Assembly: GCA_020086605.1 (NCBI GenBank)
Contig: JACBWW010000050.1
Span: 1,935,145-1,999,144 of the forward strand
Direction of reading: 5' to 3'
Length of the DNA stretch: 64,000 nt
Source of the DNA: Lanius collurio
Taxonomy: Eukaryota; Chordata; Aves; Passeriformes; Laniidae
The position numbers and the translations under genes are program-made. The notes under the pieces were generated by a model that saw only the letters and a list, made by a program, of their open reading frames with translations, made no database searches and had not been told where the DNA came from. Shown here one piece after another: positions 36,339 through 47,991 of the stretch. Each line of letters opens with the position of its first letter. Position 1 is the first letter of the stretch.

Positions 36339-36908
36339 AGCTGACAAGTACCTGTCATTCTGTATTTCTGAATTAAGAAATAGATTCTCAAAATAGTGAG
36401 GGAAAAGGTTTCATAAATCCCTGCTTTTCCAGATGCCATAAAACAGGGAAATAGTTTTTATAAAGCAGTTTATGTTTCTGGTCTGTGTTTTGAAAGCGAG
36501 TAAGAGATCACACGTGAGAGCTTCCAGCAGTCTAAGGGTCAGTACTGTTGTATTTGCATTGCCTCTGTTTCTAAAACTAATTAGGATGATGTTCCTGCCT
36601 TCTATTGCAAAGCAACGTGAAAATATGTGGGAATTTATTAATATTGCTGTCTCAGATGAGGATTCTCCCTGTACAAGTCAGCCAAGATAAAGAGGACAGT
36701 GCTCAATAAACAGAGATAAGGGGAAAGGATTTGTTCCTCCACTCCCTGGTGAGCAGGGGATGTGTCACCCCACACAACAGGAAGTGTCCTTTGAGACAGG
36801 AAGACAAAAAGCCATCTTCTCTTTCCCCCACTTCTCTTCCTTGGTATGTTATTCCAGCTAAAATTTTAATCTTCTATATCTGGATATCTGTAGGGAGAAA
36901 ACTCCAAA

Positions 36909-37048
36909 TGCCAGAGCTCCAGGAGCGTTTGGGCAGCGCTGCCAGGGATGCCCAGGGTGGGATTGTTGGGGTGTCTGTGCAGGGCCAGGGCTTGGACTCC
37001 GTGATCCTGGTGGGTCCCTTCCCACTCAGGATGTTCCAGGATTGTATG
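36909..37048 (+). repeat. CR1 LINE 3' fragment, second subfamily
   Basis: 'Tgccagagctccaggagcgt', 'cagcgctgccagggatgccc', 'tgtctgtgcagggccagggc', ending 'atgttccaggattgtatgg'. It matches the copies at 55411-55687 (reverse) and 60577-60823 (sense), not the commoner type in this window. Confidence 0.88.
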
Positions 37049-37320
37049 GAGGGGTTTTTCTGCCACAGCAGTGAAGTGTTGAAATCAAAATGAAATCAAG
37101 ACTTGGATGCTTTGTCAGCACAAAGTTTGTTTCAGTGGAAACGTTGTGAGGCAAAAAGGAAACAACAGCATAGCAATGAAAGAGAATGTGCTGCATTAAA
37201 TACAAATTGTCACCTTTAAAGCCCCAGCCATGCAGAAAAGTCACCAGAGATGTTGGGGGGAATTACGGATGGAAGGGATTTTGTGTTTCCTGACCACACT
37301 GAGGACCTGAAGCTCATGGC

Positions 37321-37362
37321 TTTTAAAGGTCTTTTCCAAGCTTAATGATTCCATGGTTCTGG
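37321..37362 (+). repeat. CR1 LINE 3' tip fragment
   Basis: 'Ttttaaaggtcttttccaag' then 'cttaatgattccatggttct' is the CR1 terminus in sense orientation; the body is absent or unrecognisable. Confidence 0.72.
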
Positions 37363-38989
37363 GAGTTAGGCATTCCAGAAATTGCCAGAATGGATAACAT
37401 CACAAAGGCATGTGCACTGCTTTTAAACAATTACTTTTTTCCCAGAAAAATTCCATTGTCCCCATTTAGAGAATGGGGTGGATCTCTAGAGGCCTTTCCA
37501 TGTTCCCATGAGCTATGGGAACAAATATATGGGGGAAAAGGAAGACTAAAACTGCCAGAAACAAAACATCCCTGTAGGAATAACTCTGGCTGGAGAATGT
37601 GGACACAGATATCCACCAAATTCAGTGCACAGCTGGAAGTTATTGGCAGTAAACAGGGAAAAAGAAATCCTGATTCTGTCCCTGGGATCCCTGTCCTCTT
37701 CCTAAAGAAAGCAAAACTGCTATAAAGGATGCACAGATTTTCTTCCCAGCTCATCCCTTCCCATGAATGATGGCTGGATTTGGTGGCAAAGTCCATCAAA
37801 GGAGTGAAATCCTTGGGATTGGCTTTGACCTCACATTGCTGCTGAACTAACAGGTATAAAACTGGTGTGAAGCTGAAGAGAAGCTGATGCCCCTGCCCTG
37901 GTCTGGCTTTACTCTCTTGGCCAGGTTTTCCTTAAAATTCCAGAGGTACAACTCTGTATTTAGAGAAAGGTTATTCCTCTGCAGCAGTTCTGAGCTTTGC
38001 CTTGGCCATTCACCTCTCCACACTCCAGGCTCTGTATCTGAGTCACCGCGATCTTCCCCGAAAAACGATCCCTTGGGTGCCCCTCTTCAAATCCAGCTTG
38101 AAGTGAAAAACCTCCAGGGGTTTTGTTAGAAGGAAAAGGACAAAAGCAACAAAAACACAAAGCCAGAATTATTTTGCTGAACAATTTTATTTATATTGCT
38201 CTAGACACATAATATCACAATGTAGTAATTCTTGTGTGAAAGTATAACTTGATTTTTAAAGCACAGATCACCTTCTGTCTCAAACCTCTCAAAAGAGAAA
38301 ACTGTGATTCCATTAACTTGATGTTACCAGTGAATGATTTATCAGAGGGTTAAACTGAATCCAGCTGCACCCTCTGGCTGAAATCAACATTTTCAAGTCA
38401 CAGTTGAGAAGGGTGTCAGTCAGAGATCCTGGCACTGCAGAGATCAAACACTTCAATAATCACAGATCCCCAAACCTGCAGTAATTAGAGAACCCACCAG
38501 CCCTAAAAACAGGCCCTGTGTTTTTAAGAATGAGGGATGTGGGATGAGACAGGGACTGAACAGAGCTGCCCTGGCACACAAATCAAACACCAAAACCCAA
38601 AGTTCACCTTCAAGCACAACTGCATGGCCCACCTTGACCTGCTAAATGAGTCTTTAGGACTGTTAGCTTGTGACTGAGGGATAAACCAAGGCTCTGGTCT
38701 CAGCTCCAAAGCACCCAAAGAACTTGGCCACTGCTGCCCTCACTTCAAAACTGGCACAGGAGCTCAAGTCCTGCTGAAATTCACTGTTCTGGAAGAGTTA
38801 CCCTTTGATCAGTAAGTCTTATCAAAATGCAGATATTTCCAAAAGGGATTTCATCTCTTAGAAACAAAAAATCTCTCTCATCCTATCTGACAAAGAGTCT
38901 TCACTATTTGACAGGGAATGCTAATGACTCCCACTGCAGAGACCCTTTAAACACACTTCAGGGATCTTCTTGGAAGTGAACCATGGAAC
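37363..38989. other. Unique DNA, no gene supported
   Basis: Non-repetitive sequence. The overlapping opposite-strand frames at 37345-37799 (126 and 122 codons) have no recognisable domains. Confidence 0.5.
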
Positions 38990-39112
38990 CACAGGATCAC
39001 AGAATGGTTTGTGCTGGAGGGGACCTTAAAGATCATCCAGTTCCACCCCTCTGCCATGGACAGGCAGGCCACTCACTAGACCAGGTGTCTCCAAGCCCCA
39101 TCCAATGTTCAG
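38990..39112 (-). repeat. CR1 LINE 3' fragment, reverse orientation
   Basis: Tip 'accacaggatcacagaatgg', then 'ggggaccttaaagatcatcc', 'cacccctctgccatggacag' and 'gtctccaagccccatccaat'; stops near 39112. Confidence 0.92.
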
Positions 39113-39610
39113 ATGGAAATGGGAGTTCCAGATAAAAGTCCCTTAAATGATGCTGGTTCTCCACTGTCCCAGGGAGTTCAGTTGGATTTTGACTACCAAA
39201 TAGTTGGGGGTTTTGTTTGGTTTTAGTTGGGGGGTTTTTGTCTGTTTGTGTTCTTCTTTTCATTTTTGAAATTACACTCTATTCCTTTTTCTTTTTGCCA
39301 AGGCAATGATTAAAAAAATTAATATCTCCAAAAGGTGAAAATTGTTTGGAAGAGAGTGTGTAACAGCATCAAGGAGAACCAAGCAGAGCCTGCACTGTGC
39401 AGGTAGGGCTCATGTTGGAATCACCAAGCAAGCTTGGGCAGAGAGGAGGAGTTTGCTCCCCAAACTCTGTCAGAGGTGGGCTGGGATTCATTTTTTTACC
39501 TTGATTGTGTTCTGCAGTGCATGGGAGGCTTTTTGTTGGTCATTCACAAATTTTATCCAACAAATTCCTGCTACTTCCATCTTTCCTACTCTCCTACTAG
39601 GGATCCATTC
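39113..39610. other. Unique DNA, no feature seen
   Basis: Unique sequence including a G/T-rich patch near 39205-39260; no gene recognised. Confidence 0.5.
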
Positions 39611-39940
39611 AGAACCTGAAGGACCTGACAAAAAAGATGAAGAGACACTATTTACAAGGATCTGGAGTGACAGGACACAGGGAATGGCTTCCCACTGCCC
39701 AAGGGCAGGGTTAGATGGGATATTGGGCAGGAATTCTTCCCTCTGAGTGTGGGCAGGCCCTGGCACAGGGTGCCCAGAGAAGCTGTGGTTGCCCCTGGAT
39801 CCTTTGAAGTGTCCCAGGCCAGATTGGATGGGGCTTGGAGCCACCCTGGGCTAGTGGAAGGTGTCCCTGCCCATGGCAGGGGTGCCACTGGATGGGCTTT
39901 GAGGTGCTTCCATCCCAAACCATTCCATGGTTCTGTGATT
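39611..39940 (+). repeat. CR1 LINE copy with intact 3' end
   Basis: Sense CR1: 'agaacctgaaggacctgaca', 'ggcttcccactgcccaaggg', 'gggcaggccctggcacaggg', 'ggaaggtgtccctgcccatg', ending 'cattccatggttctgtgatt'. Confidence 0.95.
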
Positions 39941-40735
39941 CATTACAATTCCAGTGATGGCCTCCTGATCTCTTCGGTCTCTCACTCCACTCCCTCACTG
40001 CTCACTGCTGGAACATCCCACTTGGTTTGCAAATACACAGGAAAGTGGACTTAGAGAAGGGGGGTTTTCAGCCACCTCTGCTTCCGTAGGTGTCTCCACT
40101 CCATTAATGGCCTTAAAGTTCCTTCAGGAGTTTTGATGTGGGTAAAAAACCCTGGAAAACAACCCTGCCCCTGTTCCCTCAGCCCCACAGGCACTTGTGA
40201 GTTAAATCTCCACTGCTGCAGATGGCACCATTTCCATGAATGAGCCTCTGTGTGTGGCTGGATGCTTTTCATTCGAAATATTATCTCATGCTCCACTGGC
40301 TCTGCATTTGCATGTGCTGAGGCCCTGTTTGGTCGTGACTGTTCAGCTTTGTGGGAACTCCTGCAGGGAAAAAATGGTCATGAACCGTTTTTCTGCATCT
40401 GGTGCCTATAAATCTACCCTTGAGCCAGGAGAAAAATTGTTTAACTCAGGAAGGTGTCCTGGTAAGCTCCAAGGAGAGTCTTCTGCTTCATTATAAACAC
40501 TTCTGTCCTTAAAAGAAACACTCCTTTCTGTGCCTGCCAAAGTCTGGGAAAATCCTCCCCGGACTCCAGTTTTTTGGGAACCAGGATGCACCACAGTGCT
40601 ATCACGTTAATTCTCATTTTTCTTGAAGAACTTCTTTTTCAAAAGTTCATTTCAAATGCCAGATACTTTGAAATGAAATACCTGGTTAAATACCTGAAGT
40701 CTTACTCCCAAGGAACGGCCATCTGTGAGAAAGGA
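39941..40735. other. Unique DNA, no feature seen
   Basis: Non-repetitive; nothing recognised. Confidence 0.5.
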
Positions 40736-40890
40736 TAATCATGGAATGGTCTGTGTTGAAGTGACCTTAAGGCCTGTCCAGTCCCACCCCCTGCCATGGG
40801 CAGGGACACCTTCCACAAGCCCAGGTTGCTCCAAGCCCCATCCAACCTGGTCTTGGACACTGCCAGGAGCAGCCACAGCTTCTCTATGTT
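40736..40890 (-). repeat. CR1 LINE 3' fragment, reverse orientation
   Basis: Tip 'aatcatggaatggtctgtgt', then 'cagtcccaccccctgccatg', 'caggttgctccaagccccat' and 'tcttggacactgccaggagc'; breaks after 'agcttctctatgttcc'. Confidence 0.93.
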
Positions 40891-43127
40891 CCTGATGCTA
40901 TTTTTAGTTCTTAATCAGTGTCTCCTTTTCCTCTTTCATCATCTTGGATGGAGATCCAAATAAGAAGGTAGGGCAAGAAGGACATTCACAGCATGTTTTA
41001 TTGCCTCTATTGTCACGCTTAGGTCATGTCATCAGCTGTGACAAAGGTGGTGAGCACCTGGACCGCATTTTGAGCGTGGGCCAGTTTTGAGCTTCCTTCT
41101 TCCTCAGCTGACTAGGATCCTTTGAACCCAATTCCACTTGCACTTGAAAATTCCCAGTGGATTCAAGGATTTTAATCACACCTGGGGGACATTAGGAACA
41201 TTTTAGTTGCACCTTCCTCTCTGAATTATACTGTCAAAATGGGATCCACCCAGGTTTTGTTTTGCCCTCCTCCTGCTCTGCTTGTTTCGTGGTTCATGGC
41301 TGGGTACTTTTCTCTCTTTAGCAGAGCATGGGGCCATGCAAACAGCAGCAGCCATCCCTCATGCTGTCAGGCCTTTCACCCCCAGTCAGCCTTGATATTA
41401 TTTATATTCTGCTTGGTGAATGAAAGTCTTTTTCAGCTCTCCTATTCCAAATAGGGTTCTGTGTTTGTCTGGAATAAAAAGTGCAGAATCCCTTCGTTAA
41501 CATTTAGGACAATGCTCCCAAAATACCTCTCCAAACCTGGGTGTTATTTTCAACCCTGGGAGAAGAGTCTGATTTCGAAATATTCTGTGGAGCACAGGGG
41601 CATAAGGCAGGGCAAGGAAGGATGGGGGGAACCCCAAAGCCCAGTCTCAGATCTGGCTGTACTGGGAGATCACCCCTGTAGCACTTCTTGCCATAAGCCA
41701 GCTCTCCCCAGGTCACCTCACATTCTGAGGGCATCTCTGCCCAGGGGAAGAGCTTCTGGGGATTGTGTAAGATTTATGGGATGTTTAGGAAAAGGCTGGG
41801 CACTCACTGCATTTTTGTAAAGCACAGAAGATATTTCTGAAGTTATATTCTTGCCTTATTTTTACATGGAAGTATGGTGCAGTGGGAAGAAAGGGAGAGA
41901 AAAAAAGAGGTTTGTTTGCTTTTGAAGAGCTGAGGGTTCCTCAGATAATGAGCACTTCCAGTCTATTTGCATCTGTGTAGGCAGCCCTGCCAAGGCTCCA
42001 CAGTCTGCTGCTAGAACCAGGATCACATTTCTCAGCCTGCCAGGCTCTAAATCTGTGAAACAGCACCCAACACAAGGGCCCAGAGAGAGGCAAACATGAC
42101 TCTGTAAACCCAGCAGGCTGGAAAGGATGGGAAAGGAGGGAGTGGATTTGCATGTCGTGAACCCAGGGTACCTTTCTCTGCCTTGTGCTTTGTGATTCAG
42201 GGATTGCCCCGCAAATATTTCACAGTCATAAAAGGGAGCAGACAGCAGTGCCGAGGGCATGGAGATAAATCTGTATCGGAAATCAGGGAATGCTGCGAGA
42301 TGGAGCTGAGATAGACCCGAGCATGGAGATCTATAATAAAAACCTGACAGAAAGCCTGCTCTGGATACGTACACTGGTGTTAGAACAGCTGACAACGTGA
42401 AAGCCCTTTATTGTTGCTAACAGCACGGGGAAATGCAGCTTTTGTCCCTGCCAAATTACTCCTTTTACACAGCAGAACAGCCCGTGTCAGCCAGTTCAAG
42501 ACACTTTTGTTTAAAAAATGCCACTTGGAGACAGTGTACACACACACAGATACCAATCTGGGCATGGGATGGCCCTGCTGATGGAACAGAATTTAAAAGA
42601 GGGACATCCAGCATCAGTCTCATAAAAGGATGGCAGCAGCTTTTGGATGGTGGGACTCATAAAACTTACATTTGGTGTGCATTCTGCCAGCTGTTTGACA
42701 GAGTGCTGGATCAGGACTGAAATTTTTCGGGAAGGCAATGGAAAGGTCAGGACACAATACTAAAAATAATTCTTTGTCCCATCTGGATCTTATCACTTCC
42801 ATTCCCTGCCTATATAATCTTTTCCTGATGAATGTATCATACAAATGCACTCCTCAAACTGCTGTTTGAAAAATCAGACCTCTTGGTGCTTTCTGACTTG
42901 TTTGACAGCCTCCCTGTTCCATAGAAAGTGCAGGAGAAGCAGGGCAGGGATGGAGCAGCCACAGCTTCTCTGCCTCACAGGGAAGGATTTCATCCCACTG
43001 TCCCATGGAAACCCTCTCCTTATGTTTGATGGCATTAATAAAAGCAGCAGAACGTGGCTCGGATGAAGCACAGCCGAGCTGCTCAGCCCTCGGGTCCCCC
43101 TCACGGCAATGAGTGAGAACCTCTTGG
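40891..43127. other. Unique DNA, no gene supported
   Basis: Non-repetitive sequence. The 177-codon antisense frame 41862-42395 and the 119-codon frame 41461-41820 show no domain I recognise. CpG density rises modestly near 43055-43110. Confidence 0.5.
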
Positions 43128-43193
43128 CTCATTGTCACCTCATTGTCACCTCATTGTCACCTCATTGTCACCTCATTGTCACCTCATTGCCAC
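43128..43193. repeat. 11-bp minisatellite, 6 copies
   Basis: Six contiguous copies of CTCATTGTCAC, the last with one T-to-C change (CTCATTGCCAC). Near-perfect identity points to recent expansion. Confidence 0.97.
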
Positions 43194-44225
43194 CTCCCCT
43201 CTGCCGGCACGGCCTGCAGCAGCTGAGGGTCTCTTAGGGGAGTTGTTATGAGTTTACACTTCCTTTTTTTTTTTGGAGAAGCAACCTTTACGTATTTGTT
43301 TCTATTTGCTCACTTAGACCCCAGTGTTTATTCGCCTACATAAAACAAACACAAGAGGGAACCTTGCAGCCGATTTTCCTCGGTGTCAGGGCTCACACAT
43401 TCCACAGAGTTTGGTGTCACAGGCAGAAATGACAGAGCATTTCATATGTGGTTGTCTCACTGGAGACAGGTTGGGAGGCTCAGAGATAAGAACAGCATCT
43501 TCCAGCTATCAAGTGAGCTCAGGCTATGATGCAAATAATTGTTACTGCCATTATCTTTGAAGGCAGATGTTTGGTGTCCCTGTGAGGAAAAAATAAGATC
43601 TCTCTAATACTTCTAAAAACCCTTGTTTTCCTACATTGTAGTAACTCAGCAGACAACAATATGACTGAGCTGAAATATGGAGGGGGAAGAAAACATTTCT
43701 ATAAATGACAAAAAGGATTATTTTAATTCATCTCCTATTTATTAGTGGTTATCTGTTGTTGGGAAACACTAAAAAGTACACATCAATGGAAACAAACTGT
43801 AAATTATCTCAGCAATGTTCTGCCAGGTGAACCTGATAGGGAAACTCTGGAATAAATCACCTGGCACGTTTATAAAGCAAGCAAACAACCAAGGAAATCT
43901 CAGTGGAGGCAGCATGCAGCTGTTTTATTGCACTGATAAATGTGGGACAGGGCTGGGGAACAGCACCGAGGCAGGTCAGGGGCTGAGCTTTCCCTGGACT
44001 TGACACCAGAGCTGAGGAAGGAGGGCAGCACATCCATCACAGCCAGGAGGATGGAGCTGGATATGTTCAGCTGCAGGTGGAGAAAACAGAAGGCAAAAAA
44101 GAGAAGACCAACAAAGAAAATCACCAAATTTATCTCCACAACGTCCACAAACTTGGAAACATTAATGGTGAGCTTTGGCAATGTTATCCTCACTGGCTAT
44201 TCCAAGCCAGACCCATTCCTAAGGA
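43194..44225. other. Unique DNA, no feature seen
   Basis: Non-repetitive sequence with a T-run near 43265-43275; no gene recognised. Confidence 0.5.
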
Positions 44226-44270
44226 CCTGAGGATCTTGGAGGCCTCCTCCAACCTTTCTGATTCTATGGG
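44226..44270 (+). repeat. CR1 LINE 3' tip fragment
   Basis: 'Ctgaggatcttggaggcctc' followed by 'ctccaacctttctgattcta' matches the CR1 terminus in sense orientation. Confidence 0.65.
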
Positions 44271-44621
44271 CTGGTGGCCCCTGGTGGGTTATCAGCCACC
44301 ACCTGTCTAGAGGGGACACCAGGACATGGCTGGAGCCTGGGTGTGTCTGTCCCCATTGGGGTCATCACCCCAACAGTGCCTGGCTCTGGGGATCCCCGGC
44401 CAGTGCACGGCACAGGAGAGGAACACTTGGATACCTGTTGGTCACAAATGTAAATTTACCAACAGGGCTCTGCACAGGATGGCCTTGGGAGCTGCTGTCC
44501 CACAAAAACTCATTAGGAATCCTAAGGCTCTGCTCGGGAAAGTTCTCATTTTGCAGCTCCATCATTGCAGGCAAAGCTTAGCTCTTTGCATACGTATCTC
44601 AGGATGGTTGTATCATTTCCC

Positions 44622-44705
44622 ACCATCTTCATCCTCACCAATAATTTGGGAATGTGATATTATGTCAAATACTTCATTGAAGTCAAGATAATTGACTTCA
44701 TTTCC
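44622..44705 (-). repeat. Possible ancient CR1 ORF2 fragment
   Basis: 'Aatttgggaatgtgatatta' and 'tgtcaaatacttcattgaag' resemble, antisense, a stretch of the CR1 ORF2 reverse-transcriptase region, heavily decayed. It contains a 9-bp perfect hairpin (TGAAGTCAA, loop GATAA, 44678-44700) that is probably accidental. Similarity may continue to about 44950. Confidence 0.35.
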
Positions 44706-46198
44706 TAAATCTAAAGTGACATAAGTCAGAGATGTGCAATGTCCAATAGTTTATTGTAAGTATTTTACTTGACTAACACAAGGAATTGTTTCAGCAACAC
44801 TTGGATAGGGAGAGGGTTAATACATGTCCTCTTTAAGTCTAATAATTTTCTTTCTTGTCCATTACTCTGAATAGTTTTCTTTTGGAATTATCCATTCAGT
44901 TTATCTCTCATCTTGATTCACAGCTCAGACCAATTTTTGGTGTGTTTTGACCAAGATGTGCAGTCCCAGCTGGAGTGATAAAAACACCCAAGGCATTTTA
45001 GGTCAGGATTGAAGTGCTTTAAAGCTGTTTGCAGGCATTGCCACGATATCTACTCAGATTGGCCAGGACTGAGCATGAAAGTTCAACTTCCATCTCTCCT
45101 TCCCAAACTGGAATGATCATTGCTTCAGCATCTTGGGGCTGTGTACTCTAAATTACTCAAATCCCATATTGAAAATTTTAGAAATTAGATGGTTGAAGAA
45201 AAAGAAAACCCCAAAAGTTTTCAAAGTCTGTACCACCATATAGAAGCGCCAGGTTTTTTTTTACAGAATGGCTCTAATTTTATCAAAACTCATTTTTCCC
45301 TCGGTTGCCTGGTTTCAATGTAATGATTTGTGATGAGTTTCAACAATAAAAAGAGAAGTGACAGGGTTTTGCTGCAACTCTCCCACACAGTATATTATTT
45401 GTAAGACAATCCAGTGGCTGCCCCCCCCCCCCCCCCCAAATTTTTAAAAAATCACAAAGCAGTCATGATTTTAATAGCTTATTTAGGGAGTTACACAGTC
45501 AGAAATCATGTGTGACCTGCAGGGAGGAATTATTCCAAGTCCTCTGAGAGTTGTTCCATTGCTGAGAACTCTGGAGCTGCAAATCCCCAAAGTATTTCCA
45601 AAATAAAGTGCAGATTTGACTGCCCTTTGCAACTCTTGGTGCTCTTATTGGTTTTAAATCTCTGGCAAGGACTAGTGATTGCAAAGTGTTTCCTCAAATT
45701 GCAGCTAGAACATGAAGAGATCCTTAGAAAAGCCTTTGGAGGAAAAAACAGCTCATGAAGTTTTCTCCCTGATTTTAGTCCACCAATTTTGACACCATCA
45801 GAGTGTCATTATGTTGTTAGTGTAATTAAGGCAGGAATAGATTTAAAGTTTTCCTCCGTTTTCAGAGTATCTCTAAACAATTCCTAGTGCAGAAAGGGAA
45901 TTACTTAGAAGGAAAATTCTGGTGCCTTCTTGGTTTTTGAAAACATCCTGTGCTCTGCTTCTGACATTTCCAAAGCCAGGAGCCTATGAAGGTGGGAAAT
46001 TGGTTTAAATGTCACCTGTGACTGACAAAGCCAAACCTCCAGCTGGCTTTAGCTCAGTGTCAGCCCCATGCACAGGCTCAGATCCTGGATCTGAACTCTG
46101 CTGAGGAGCAGCTGTGTCAGGATCGTGCTGTTCCTTTAGCATACATGTGGATTTTAGCTTCAAACATGCAAACATACAAAATACAAATACATTGTTAT
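44706..46198. other. Unique DNA, no feature seen
   Basis: Mostly AT-rich unique sequence with one poly-C run; no gene recognised. Confidence 0.5.
45421..45437. repeat. Poly-C tract (C17)
   Basis: Run of 17 C flanked by 'gtggctg' and 'aaatttttaaaa'. Length in the assembly may be unreliable. Confidence 0.9.
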
Positions 46199-47060
46199 TT
46201 AATATCTGCATTGATGACACAGATGATGGAGGGCAGCCTCAGGTTGGCACCAAGCCAAGGGGGCAGTGACACCCCTGAAGGACAGGATGACATCCAGAGG
46301 GACCTGGACATGCTCCAGAAGAGGCCCATGGGAATCTCAGGAGGTTTAACCAGGGCTGCACCTGGTCAGGGCAAGCCCCGGGGTCAATCCAGGCTGGGGA
46401 TGAGCAGATGGAGCAGCCCTGGCAGAAGGGGTTGGGGCTGCTGTGGGTGAGAGCTGGACCTGCCCCAGCCCAGAGCCCCCCAGGCTGAGCCCCCAGCGTG
46501 GGCAGCAGGGAGGGGATGGGGATTCTGCCCCTCTGCCCCTGTGCTCAGGTGAGACCCCACCTGCAGAGCTGCCCCAGCCCTGGGGCCCAGCACAGGAAGG
46601 ACCTGGAGCTGCTGGAGAGTCCAGAGGAGGCACCAGGATGGTCAGGGGGATGGAGCAGCTCTGCTGGGAGGAAAGGCTGGGAGAGCTGGGAGTGTTCACC
46701 TGGAGAAGCTTTGGGGTGACCTCAGTGTGGCCTCGCAGTGCCTGAAGGAGCCAACATGGAGAGAGACAATTTACAGAGTCCTGGACTGACAGGACACAGG
46801 GAATGGCTTCCCACTGCCAGAGGGCAGGGTTGGATGGGATATTGGGAAGGAATTGTTCCCTGTGAGGGTGGGCAGGCCCTGGCACAGGGTGCCCAGAGAA
46901 GCTGTGGCTGCCCCTGGATCCCTGGCAGTGCCCAAGGCTGGGTTGGATGGGGCTTGAAGCACCCTGGGACAGTGGAAGGTGTCCCTGCCCATGGCAGGAG
47001 GTGGAATGGGATGTGCTTCAAGCTCTCTTCCAGCCCAAACCATTCCATGGTTCTGTGATG
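46199..47060 (+). repeat. Longest CR1 LINE copy: ORF2 remnant plus 3' UTR
   Basis: A 5'-truncated sense CR1 of about 860 bp. 'Ttaatatctgcattgatga' and the following part correspond to the decayed ORF2 end, downstream of where the reverse-transcriptase active site would lie. 'Cagagggacctggacatgct' and 'ccaggctggggatgagcag' continue ORF2, and 'gaggaaaggctgggagagct' leads into the 3' UTR. It ends with 'cattccatggttctgtgatg'. Frames are broken, so no functional protein remains; the 179-codon opposite-strand frame is antisense. It is the only copy here retaining a clear coding-derived portion. Confidence 0.93.
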
Positions 47061-47320
47061 TACAAGCAGCAATAGGAAGAGCAGCAATTAGAGCAGGCCC
47101 CATTGAACTGTCCCCAGCATCAAGGCAGAACAAAGATTGATTTAAAGTGTCCCTCAATGTTTTTTCAGGCATTGTGGTATTGTCTCTTTGAGCTATAAGG
47201 CAGATACAACTGCCCTTTAGCAGCTTAACCTGTAGATTTATAAAAAATTAGGTGCCTTAATCTCATCAAGAGAAAACATTTTCTGTGCTTATAGATGCAC
47301 TTACATTTACACTTTATCAA
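47061..47320. other. Unique DNA, no feature seen
   Basis: Short unique segment between the CR1 copy and the microsatellite. Confidence 0.5.
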
Positions 47321-47404
47321 TATTAGTATTAGTATTAGTATTAGTATTAGTATTAGTATTAGTATTAGTATTAGTATTAGTATTAGTGTTAGTGTTAGTA
47401 TTAC
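47321..47404. repeat. (TATTAG)n hexanucleotide microsatellite
   Basis: About 14 units of TATTAG, with two TGTTAG variants near the 3' end. The two ILILIL or SISISI-type open frames across it simply translate the repeat. Confidence 0.97.
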
Positions 47405-47680
47405 TTCTCTGGTGGTACCGTACACTTCTCTGGTGTGGATTTTACCAACCCACAATAAGAGATACCTAACCAAAAGGGTTTAAAAGTGCTGTAGAAACAA
47501 AGTAGATTCTATGAGAGGAAAAAAGAGATGCAGTTTGTCCTGAGTCAAAATGAGAGTCCCTGGAAAAGGTGGAATTTGTTTCTGGGGATGTTGATCTCTG
47601 CAGCTGTAGGGCTTCTCAATTTTTCTGTCTCTTTTACTGTTCCCATTGGGCACCTTGCATTAAAGGGCAATATGGAGATG

Positions 47681-47991
47681 TAGAATCCCAGGATCATTAA
47701 GGCTGGAAAAATGTCTAGGGTCATGAAGTCCAGGTTGTGCCCCATCCCCCCCTTGTCCCCAGCCCAGAGCACTCAGTGCCACATCCAGCCCTTCCTTGGA
47801 CACCTCCAGGGGTGGGCACTCCAAACCTCCCTGGGCAGCCCTGCCAAGGCCTGAGCACCCTTTCCATGGAGAAATTCCTCCTGGTGTCCACCCTGCCCCT
47901 GCCCTGGCCCAGCCTGAGGCCGTTCCCTCTCCTCCTGTCCCTGTTCCCTGGGAGCAGAGCCCGACGTGCCCGGCTCCAGGCTCCTGTCAGG
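47681..47991 (-). repeat. CR1 LINE copy, reverse orientation, third type
   Basis: Tip 'gtagaatcccaggatcatta', then 'agagcactcagtgccacatc', 'ttggacacctccaggggtgg' and 'aggccgttccctctcctcct', breaking in 'cggctccaggctcctgtcag'. It resembles the copy at 2286-2680 more than the commoner type. Confidence 0.92.

Noticed and set aside
41862..42395. 177-codon minus-strand frame
   Set aside because: No domain, no signal of coding constraint, and comparable frames exist throughout the window by chance.
43128..43193. CRISPR-like direct repeats
   Set aside because: The 11-bp units are contiguous without spacers, so this is a minisatellite.
44678..44700. Perfect 9-bp hairpin with GATAA loop
   Set aside because: Lies in a probable decayed CR1 ORF2 fragment, and similar hairpins are expected by chance in 64 kb.
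46346..46885. 179-codon frame on the minus strand
   Set aside because: Antisense to the long CR1 copy 46199-47060; the proline/glycine-rich composition reflects GC-rich repeat DNA.
47225..47483. Repetitive peptide frames (ILILIL / SISISI)
   Set aside because: Translation of the TATTAG microsatellite.
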